Source: Bacteroidales bacterium UBA7569 (GTDB lineage Bacteria > Bacteroidota > Bacteroidia > Bacteroidales > Paludibacteraceae). From it: a DNA stretch of 56,309 bases. The notes under the pieces were generated by a model. The model did not search any database. It saw only the letters and a program-made list of their open reading frames with translations, and was not told the origin of the DNA. A program made the translations under genes and the position numbers. Position 1 is the first letter of the stretch. Every line of letters starts with the position of its first letter. Positions 44,855-53,900 of the stretch are shown here, in pieces. The stretch covers positions 1 through 56,309 of the forward strand of contig DLLF01000003.1 of NCBI GenBank assembly GCA_002477945.1, read 5' to 3'.

Positions 44855-46138
44855 TCAGAAGGCAACGCCGATACCGGCATCAATAAACTCCACTTTGGTC
44901 AGATGGGCTTTCATACCGACCTGCACCAACAGATGCTTTGTACACCGGTATTTCAGCATAATACGCGTATATAACCATCCGTCCTGTTTCACGCCGGCTT
45001 CTTTTATATCATACGAATAGAAAATACCACGTTTCAAGGGTTGTCCTTTATGGCTTGCCACATCGGCATAGGGTTCCAAGTTCTTGATGTTGTCATATAA
45101 ATACACGCCGCAATGGAAGCCGACAGACAAATTGCCTATTACAAACTCGGGTTGCACACTGACTCCCACCCGCCAGCAGTTGACAATGTTGCTTTCTTTT
45201 AGATAAGTCTTTTCATAGTATGTCACAGGCGCTGTCGTAGTTGTGCCGGCAAACTCATCGCATACACTTCTGTAATATCCGTCATAAAATACATCCACAC
45301 CGCCTCCCAAGCGGAAGATGCTGTATGCACGCCAATAAGCGGCAAGGGAAACACTCCCTACCCCAAAGTATCTTTTGTCGGCAAAATACGCCTGCCGGAC
45401 ACCTCCCCCTATTGAGAGTTCCACCTCCCAACGTTTTCCGCTATACAAACCACGTGGAACTGCAGGGGCGGGTGCGGTATATTTGTCCTCTTTTGGTTGA
45501 CAAACCACGCCCAACATACCGTTAAACATATTATACCCCGAGTTTGGCTGACGGATACTTCCATTGGAAAGATGATACCAACCATACGAAGCATACACCG
45601 ACCATCCCTTGCGTATAGGAAACTCCATATACAGTGCCTCCGCAAAGTAAGCATTTGTGTAAGAACCTATTGCCCCGTTGGCATAGGGGTACCGGATCGA
45701 ACCGGATACACCGCTTTCATCAGGCGACACCGTGTTGTAATAGGTCTTGGTAACAAACCCTGCCCCTATCCCAGGTCGTATCCCAAGAACAAAATGAGGG
45801 GTGCGTACGAGAGGAACTTTCATGAAAAAATAGGGTGCTACGGCATGCCCTAAACCTGCGTCATTGCTTAAATTGATATAATCAAGCGCCACTCCCGCGG
45901 AAGCATTGTTCCAATCCTGCAAACAAGACCACTTCCCCGTTGGCATGAATTCCACTGCCATTTCTCCCCCCATCAGCGGACGTTCACCTAACCAATCGTC
46001 CGTCAAACTGCCACGCATCATACTGCCTATTATGTACGTTCCGCTCACACGCACCGGAATTTCTTCTGCTTTGGCAACCTCCGCCATATACCATTGCAAT
46101 AGCACCAAAAAGAGTATGACACACCGCGTAACTTTCAT
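44855..46138 (-). CDS. Acyloxyacyl hydrolase, PagL-like outer-membrane lipid A deacylase
   Basis: A 427-residue protein with a signal peptide (MKVTRCVILFLVLLQWYMAE, then VAKAEE) and many amphipathic beta strands typical of an outer-membrane barrel. It contains YHLSNGSIRQPNSGYN, matching the PagL catalytic block (H-x-S-N ... P-N-x-G), with His189 and Ser191. The E. coli-type PagL barrel is shorter; this is the long Bacteroidota form with an extra C-terminal half. It would remove an acyl chain from lipid A at the outer membrane. The predicted promoter puts the transcript start at or next to the ATG (46138). It is transcribed convergently toward the TPR gene. Confidence 0.8.
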   Translation of the reverse strand: MKVTRCVILFLVLLQWYMAEVAKAEEIPVRVSGTYIIGSMMRGSLTDDWLGERPLMGGEMAVEFMPTGKWSCLQDWNNASAGVALDYINLSNDAGLGHAVAPYFFMKVPLVRTPHFVLGIRPGIGAGFVTKTYYNTVSPDESGVSGSIRYPYANGAIGSYTNAYFAEALYMEFPIRKGWSVYASYGWYHLSNGSIRQPNSGYNMFNGMLGVVCQPKEDKYTAPAPAVPRGLYSGKRWEVELSIGGGVRQAYFADKRYFGVGSVSLAAYWRAYSIFRLGGGVDVFYDGYYRSVCDEFAGTTTTAPVTYYEKTYLKESNIVNCWRVGVSVQPEFVIGNLSVGFHCGVYLYDNIKNLEPYADVASHKGQPLKRGIFYSYDIKEAGVKQDGWLYTRIMLKYRCTKHLLVQVGMKAHLTKVEFIDAGIGVAF

Positions 46139-46143
46139 GCTCA

Positions 46144-46174
46144 CAAAATTACAACAAAACCACGATACCGCCAA
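46144..46174 (-). promoter_or_regulatory. PagL-like gene promoter (TTG-N20-TAATTTTG)
   Basis: TAATTTTG at 46151-46144 with TTG at 46174-46172, 20 nt upstream. Its predicted start coincides with the ATG, so the mRNA would be leaderless or nearly so. Confidence 0.55.
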
Positions 46175-46318
46175 CCATGCCGAATAAGAAAACAGGGCAA
46201 TTGCCCCCGAATTGCTTCGCCGAACCCAAAGAAAAGAAAAACGAGGGAACAATATCTCCGTTTACCGGAATTTCCGTTTCATTTTTGACATCCGATGCAA
46301 TGCAGGAAGAAGATCTAT

Positions 46319-46404
46319 CACCCCCTTCCAAAGGAGGGGCTAATAACTCCGACAAGTCTGCTTGATGTCTCGTTCAGGGGTGCTTCAGGTGTCGATGAGG
46401 CCGG
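46319..46404 (+). repeat. Dispersed repeat, A module (in the 46139-46567 gap)
   Basis: CACCCCCTTCCAAAGGAGGG, then GATGTCTCGTTCAGGGGTGC and AGGTGTCGATGAGG. No B module beside it. The gap also holds the PagL-like and T9SS-type gene promoters; nothing else is recognised in it. Confidence 0.65.
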
Positions 46405-46502
46405 CTGACTGAATGCAAGTCTTTATATATTTCATATAACCTCTTTATATACTCCTGTGAACAGAATACAAAGATAGATAACCGATATTTCCGATGATTG
46501 TA

Positions 46503-46533
46503 TTTGCTATTTATGATTTTTTTTCTACTTTTG
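46503..46533 (+). promoter_or_regulatory. Promoter of the T9SS-type/RHS unit (TTTG-N19-TACTTTTG)
   Basis: TTTG 46503-46506 and TACTTTTG 46526-46533; the leader to the ATG at 46568 is about 28 nt. Confidence 0.65.
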
Positions 46534-46567
46534 GGGCATAATTCATGAGACAGACACAAACAAGGAT

Positions 46568-47884
46568 ATGCTTTCCCTTACCTGCATAAGGTTTTCCATC
46601 ATCTGTGCGTTATTCGCACTTATTGCTGCGCCGGTTGCGGGTGAAACTACTCCCGAGGTCTGGTACAGACCGGACTCACTTGTCTCTTTCCCACAGAAAG
46701 ACAGCATTGCATGGACGGACGAATACACGATGATAACGGTTGTACGAAGCATGCAGCCCGACAGTATGCAATGTCTATGGGGATTCACTGAAAACGACAC
46801 GCTTGCGGCGGCTGTACTCACCCACGGCATTTACAGCAAACAGGCAGGTATATTGCAAACAAGTACGCCCCGTGATTTTTCCGAATGGTGTATTTATACG
46901 TATCACGGAGGTATCCGCCTGGACAGTTGCAAACGACAAGCCCTCTGCATAGGGGAACAGGCTGTGTATCCGGCAGACAGCACCACAAGAGACAGTTTGT
47001 CTGCAAGCATAGACGCGGAAGAACTTGCCTACTTCCGAGGTAATGTTCCGGCAGAGGAAACGGGCAAATTCCAGACTTATCTGGCACTGAAATACGGAAT
47101 CACACTGGACTATGCGACCTACCTTTCCTGCACGGGTGATACCTTGTGGAGTTCAGAGGGAGACAAGATGTACTATCACAGAGTGACAGGTATAGGACAC
47201 GACACCCTGCATCATTGGGAAGGCTATACCTCGCAATCGAAAGAGGAGTCCGCTCTGACCATTGCAGCCGACACATTGGGAGCCAATGAGTATATTATAG
47301 CGGGCGACAACGGTGAGGACTTGGTATGGAGACAGGAGACCGGCGGGAAGTATGTGACGGCACGCAAATGGCAACTGCGACGGCATACACGAGTCCCACA
47401 GACTGTGCGATTGGCTTTTCGGCTGCCAGACGGGAGTGACAGAATGGATTCTCTCCAGTTGGAGATCACGGGCGGGAACGATGTCACCCTGCAGAAAATG
47501 GTGGCAGACAGCATAAAGGGAGACAGCATCGGTTACTTTACGCTGCACAACAGCCATCTCACTTCGCAAATACAAATATGCAGCATTGTCCAAGACCATA
47601 CAGACGCAAAGACGAAGAACAGGAAACAACAGAAGAATTACACCGGTTCATTCTGCGAAGCCGCTGTATTCTATGATGCGTACAACAGAACCATTACCGT
47701 AGAGGGATTCAAGGAAGAACAGGTATTTGAGTTGCGCTTATATGACAGCAGCGGCAAATTATGTTCGACATTACACAGCCGGAATCCGATAGAAATACAA
47801 AGTCTGCCACAAACCATATATCACATAGAGATACTTGCGGACGGGAAGATTGCGGGCAGCATATCTGTTCCGATTACTCCATAA
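46568..47884 (+). CDS. Secreted protein with T9SS-type C-terminal domain
   Basis: A 438-residue exported protein. A signal peptide (FSIICALFALIAAPVAGE) is followed by an N-terminal beta domain (TTPEVWYRPDSLVSFPQKDS). The middle block (GKFQTYLALKYGITLDYATY, then YYHRVTGIGHDTLHHWEGYT) is common in large Bacteroidales adhesin-like proteins sent out by type IX secretion. The last 70 residues (RTITVEGFKEEQVFELRLYD and TIYHIEILADGKIAGSISVP) look like a type A T9SS sorting domain. No enzymatic motif was found. The giant RHS gene starts 20 nt after its stop codon and presumably shares its promoter, so the two products may act together at the cell surface. Exact function unknown. Confidence 0.78.
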   Translation: MLSLTCIRFSIICALFALIAAPVAGETTPEVWYRPDSLVSFPQKDSIAWTDEYTMITVVRSMQPDSMQCLWGFTENDTLAAAVLTHGIYSKQAGILQTSTPRDFSEWCIYTYHGGIRLDSCKRQALCIGEQAVYPADSTTRDSLSASIDAEELAYFRGNVPAEETGKFQTYLALKYGITLDYATYLSCTGDTLWSSEGDKMYYHRVTGIGHDTLHHWEGYTSQSKEESALTIAADTLGANEYIIAGDNGEDLVWRQETGGKYVTARKWQLRRHTRVPQTVRLAFRLPDGSDRMDSLQLEITGGNDVTLQKMVADSIKGDSIGYFTLHNSHLTSQIQICSIVQDHTDAKTKNRKQQKNYTGSFCEAAVFYDAYNRTITVEGFKEEQVFELRLYDSSGKLCSTLHSRNPIEIQSLPQTIYHIEILADGKIAGSISVPITP

Positions 47885-47904
47885 AGGTCCTATCAAAACC
47901 AATT

Positions 47905-50900
47905 ATGAACAAGGTTGTTCGCATATTAGCCGTATTGTTCTGCTGTCTGCCTCTTTTTTTTGTACAGGCAGACAGCACGAATGATGCCATACGTGAACAA
48001 AACAGCAGCAAGGTGCGTGGACAGAGGGAGACAAAAAGCGAGGGAGAGAGAGGGCGGATTATCTCCGCACATCATGCCGCTTATTCTTTCAAACAGCATT
48101 TGCCTATCCTGATAGAGACAGAGTGTTTCGCTTTAGCAGCAGACAGCGGAAGTCTGCAACACGATCTGACTATACACACAGCAGCCTTACCCTACACAAA
48201 GACGACCTCCATGCCGTCGAATATGGAGAATGTGACAGGCGGAGGCAACGGCATACGTTTTCTACCCAACGGAGAACATTTTGCGGCGGCGATTCCTGCA
48301 CGAATCACGCTGGCATACGACCCGATGCGCCTGCCGAAAGGTTACAAAGCGGAAGACATTTACACCTATTACAGCGACGATGCAGGCGGTTGGCACCGGT
48401 TGGAACGCATTGCCACAGACACCACAGCGCATACGATAACATCGGTTACCACGCATTTTACCGACTTTGCGAATGCCGTTATACGCGTACCGGAAATGCC
48501 GGAAAGCAAAGCCTTTGTCCCGACAGCGATGACGGACATTCCCGATGCAGACCCGATGCACGGAATACCGATGGTGGAGACACCCCGAATCAATAATCGC
48601 GGGACGGCAGAACTGACCTACCCCATTGCGTTACCCAAAGGAAGAGGAGGAATGCAACCCAATGTGGATTTGCACTACTCCAGCACCGGAGGGAACGGCA
48701 TTTTGGGTGTCGGTTGGAGTCTGAACACTCCCCATATAACCATTGACACACGACGGGGTGTACCGCGGTTTGATCCGCTATACGAATCGGAAGAATATAC
48801 AGTGAACGGAGCATCCGTTGTACTTCGTCAGGAGACCGGTGGAGCCTTTGCACTGCCACATCATGACAAGACCTATACTCCCCGCGCAGGAGGAAAGGTT
48901 CGTTTCCATGCACGTGATACAAAAAATCAAGACAGGGTGTTACGTATCGGAAACAATCCCACCAACTACCGGTGGGTTGTCACAGACAGGAACGGCATAA
49001 CGACCTACTACGGATGTCAGTACAATCCTTTCGATGGCAGGTTAACCGGCATTGACGAAGAAAGCGTTGAGCGTAACGAAAACGGCTGCATTACCTATTG
49101 GGCAGCCACAGCCAGTGTGGACGTACACGGGAATTATATCCTCTACAGGAACAAGCGGACTCATGGTGCAGTACATACAATAATGATATGCTACACCGGC
49201 AATCTACGCCAAGATATTCCTCCCGCCTATCAGGTCTGCTTTGGCTACACAGGACGGGACGATATTGCGTCAAACGGGCGATCAGGAGGGCTACAGACTG
49301 AGGAACTGCTGCTGTGTCACCTATTGGTTCAGTATTCAGGGGACAACCATGACGCAAAGACGGATGCCTATACGGACAACCTTGCAGCCTACTATATGCA
49401 ATATACCCCACCGCAGGAGACAACGCTCTACAAGAGCCGCCTGAAAGAAGTGGTGATGCTGGACTCGGTGCATGACCTGATACTTGACGATGTCTGTTCG
49501 CTACAACAAATCTACGACGGCGACGCAAAACGGAACAGACTGTCGGAGAAACTATTGGAAAATGCCAAAGCCGACGGAAGAACAGACGTATATGAAAAAA
49601 TACTTGCCACATTGAAACGCCCATACGGAGAGGGGAGCATTCCCGCCCACGTAACAAAATTCACCTACAGGGACGCACCTCTTGCCGAGAATCTGTTTGA
49701 AGCGGCTCAAACGCTCCCGAACGCTGCCGGTACAGAACTATCGGAGAGCCACAGCAGGGGCTGGAGCATAGGCGGCACCGCCACCGTGGGCGTAGGGAGC
49801 GACATTGTTACGACAAGTTTTTCGGGAGGAGGTAACTATGAGTACGGGAAAAGCGAAGGAAGATGCAGGACAATGCTCACAGACCTGAACGGAGACGGGC
49901 TGAAAGACATTGTCTATGAAGAAGGCGGCACCGTATATTACAAGCGTCAGTATGCCAGCGGAAGACAGTATCGGTTCGCCGCGGCAGAAAAAATACAGGG
50001 GTTAAGCCGTCTTTCACGGGAAGTGAGCAAGACGCATACGTGGGGTGTACAGATGTCGTTGGGAGCGAATCTGAGTTACAGCCAGCCTATTTCCACAACC
50101 TATACAGACACCTATTTCTCGGACGTGAATGCAGACGGTCTGCCTGATATGATAGACGGCGACAGGATTCTTATCAACCGCTTGACGGACGGAGTCCCTA
50201 CTTTCGGCGTTTTCACGGGCATTGACACACAAAGCATCGCAGTGGGCAACAGCCGTTGCGGAACCATCATGCTTGACGGGGAAGCGGACGAGCATATCGA
50301 ATGCGATGTGAAAGAGGTCTTGGTGCGCAGTTATTCTCTGTATGAATTCTTCGGAGACGATTCCTTCTATAACATGGAAGAAGAGGGACAAATTAAAGAC
50401 ACCCAGGAAGCATATCCGGAGAAACTCTATTTTGATACAGAAAAGGCTGAAAAGAAAGGGAAGGAATACAAACAAGCAGAGGAGAAAGCGGTACAAACCA
50501 TCCAAGAGGGAACACCCGCCATACAGAGTTTCTATTCACCACAAGCAGCAGTCGCCATCAGGACGGAAGATTCTTTGATTTACCGGATTGAAAACGGCAG
50601 AGTGAACGCTTACAAACAGGAATATATCTGCCGTTCCGTCAGAACGGATCCAAATATAGAGACCGTGCGCGTATGGGTGGCACCGAAAGACGGGAATATC
50701 ACACTGTGCGACAGCATCGCATTAACAGCGGACACATCCGCTTCCCGTTTGCGTTCAAGAATCGCTGACGGCGTTGCATACACTATACAACATTGTTCAA
50801 AAGTAGCGGAACCGGATGACGGAATGCGACTGCATGCGGAAGATTATACCTTGTTGCACCAAGGAAAGATTGACGGGGACGATTACTTGCCCAAGACATG

Positions 50901-53900
50901 GACGGAGACACTGAACGTCAGGAAAGGCGACATCATTATGTTCCGCTTGCGTTCGGGAGAGAACAATCTTTTTGACAAGACACAATGGAGACACATCATA
51001 CACTATGCAGGGGACAGCGAGACATACGATTCGGAGCAGGATTTCCTCTGCACAGGAGAAGGACTGTTCCAGGCATTGTATGCGGGACAAGTTGTTGTAA
51101 CGCTATCCGGAACGAACGAAGGCGACGTTCCCATTGCCGTGAAAGTGAGGAAACATCATAATGACAAGGAAACAGAGGTGTTTGCCGCCACACTACCGCA
51201 CGGGAATACCCATGCAGAGCCACAGACTATCCCTGTAGCCGCATACGACAAGATTACAATCAGTGCAGCACCGGCGGAAGGAAATACGGAAACCCTCCAA
51301 TGGGGGAATATACACATAGTCCCAAAATTGCAATATATTGCAGAATTTCCGATCGGGGATTCTTCCTCAGAGACCACCCGCGACACCATTGTTTACTATC
51401 CTGATATACATACAGACTGCAAGACCGATTATCCGGCATCGTCCGCCTACAGCCAACTGTTCGGGACATTGTACAAGGGTTGGGGCGTGTTTGCTTATCA
51501 GGACTTGCAGAACAGCGATACCATTGTTCTTGATTCTTTGGTCAACACACAACAAGCAGCAGCGGAGCATGCCAAACAGAACAGTTCGTTCGCCACAAAC
51601 CAACACGCCCAATCGTTCTCCAAAGACGAAGACTGGCAGAGGCAAGTGAACAATGCTTTTGCAGAAGGGCAGGTATTCAACCCCGTTGCAGAAAACAACT
51701 ACTGGATTCCGATGCGCGCCGACAGCCGTCTGAACAGATGGGTCGCATACGGCAATTTGGGGAGTATAGGAAAAAAGACACACAACAATGCCCGCGAGAC
51801 GGCTCTGCAAACGGAGGAAGAAGGTGATGATATTACAGAGTTTGACAGTTCGCTCCCCTTTGCACAGGGCGAGACAAGGAAGAACAATTTTGTACGAAAA
51901 CAAAGCCGTTCGATCCAGCACAGCATTTCCTGGGGTGCCCCCGTATTAGTCAATGCCTCTGCCAGCCGGGGTACGTACGAGAGCGTAGTGGACTATACAG
52001 ACATGAACGGCGACGGATATCCTGATTTCGTAGGGAAAGGAGGTATTCAATACAGTACTCCATGGGGAGGAATAGGACGACTGCAGGCAGTGGAGCATTA
52101 CACTCCATTCTCGAGCAGCAACACTGCTGAGGGCGTTTCGTTCTCGGCTTGCCCTGCCGAACTGAAAAAGGCGGCAGGCAACAATATGCGCGACGGGAGA
52201 TTCTTTATGAATGCCACGCTGGGAGGTTCGGGCGGCGCAGGACACTCTTCGACACAAATCAGTTATGCGGATATCAACGGCGACGGTTTGCCGGACAAGG
52301 TGGACCTGGAAAGCCAAACCGTACGCTATAATCTGGGGTACCACTTCTCCAAGCCATACTCATTCACAGGATATATCAACGAAGGGCTGAATGTGAGTCG
52401 CAGCCTGAGCGGCACAACTCCTCCGTTCTCCATAGCACAAGTAAGCATAAGCGGAGGATACGGTAAATCTGTTTCCGAGAACGAGACCGAGACGATTCTC
52501 GCCGACATGAACGGAGACGGACTGCCCGACAAAGTAAGGGTATCGAATAATCAGGTTAGCGTTGCTTACAATAAAGGGACAGGACCTTCGGATATGACAT
52601 TTGATACGTGGAAAGTTATAGACGGTCTCACCGCTCTTGAGAGAACCGGCACGGAAAACTTTTCGACGACCTTGGGTGCGACAGGCGGATTCACCTTGTT
52701 CGGTGTCAAAATCAACATCGGTATCCAATCGTCGCCACGCAATGAATCCACAACGAGAACGGAAACGATGCTGGTTGACATGAACGGAGACGGATTGCCC
52801 GACTATGTATGGAAAGAAAACAACCAGATCCGTGTACGTTACAATACGGCAGGAAAAGCCAATCTGCTTACCGCTGTCACCAATCCAACAGGACAAAAGA
52901 TACATCTGTACTACACTCTTTCCGAACCATCGACAGCGCACAGAAACCGCCAATGGGACTTGCGGGAGATAAGAGATGAGGCACCCAACCATCCCATGAA
53001 AGGGGCAAACCTATCCCTTATCCAAATAGACTACGGCAATCCGTACTACGACAACTTTGAGAAAACGGATTACGGCTACGAATACGTGAAGACTACCATC
53101 AACGGGGAGAAAATCAAAGAGGAACGCTACCATAACCAGTCGTTTTTACAAAACGGCGAACTAAGGGAAGACCTGACAAAAGACAGCGACGGCAAAAAGT
53201 ATGTAAGGCACATATACGACAGCAAATACAGGAACATCGTATCCAAAGAGGAGGAAGGCAACGGAGATGACATCTGCGACGATGCAAATGTATATGTATC
53301 GGAGGGAGGCTACCGGACAGAGTATTTCGAAGGACAGACAGAGCCGCAGATAGTAACCCGATATGACATCCATTATGACAGGCACCACAATATAGTGAGA
53401 TACACAGACTATGGTGATACCGCCATATCCAACGATGATTGGCAGCAGGATATATCCTATCTGAGGAACACCGTTTACAATATGGTTTCCCTGCCAAAGG
53501 ACGAGTGCATAACAGACAAAGACGGGCAATTGCTCCGCTACTCTTATGTGAACTATTCGCCATACGGGCAGCCTGCACATATACACAGAGTGGACAAGTA
53601 CCTGGATTTGCAAGCCACTACACACATTGAATACGACCCGTTGGGCAACATTGCAGCCGTTATCTTACCCGAAAACAGCAAGGGCGAACACAGTTGGACC
53701 ACATTCCAATATGACTCCGTCACATACTCATACGTTGCCGGCACGGACAATCCTTTCCATGCAGGGACGGTCACCCGATATGACTGCCGTTGGGGACTGC
53801 CTGTTTCCGTCACCGACCCAGCAGGCAATGAGATACGCTACACCTACGACTACACAGGGAGACTCTGCACAGTACTTGCCCCCGAAGAACTGAGACAGGG

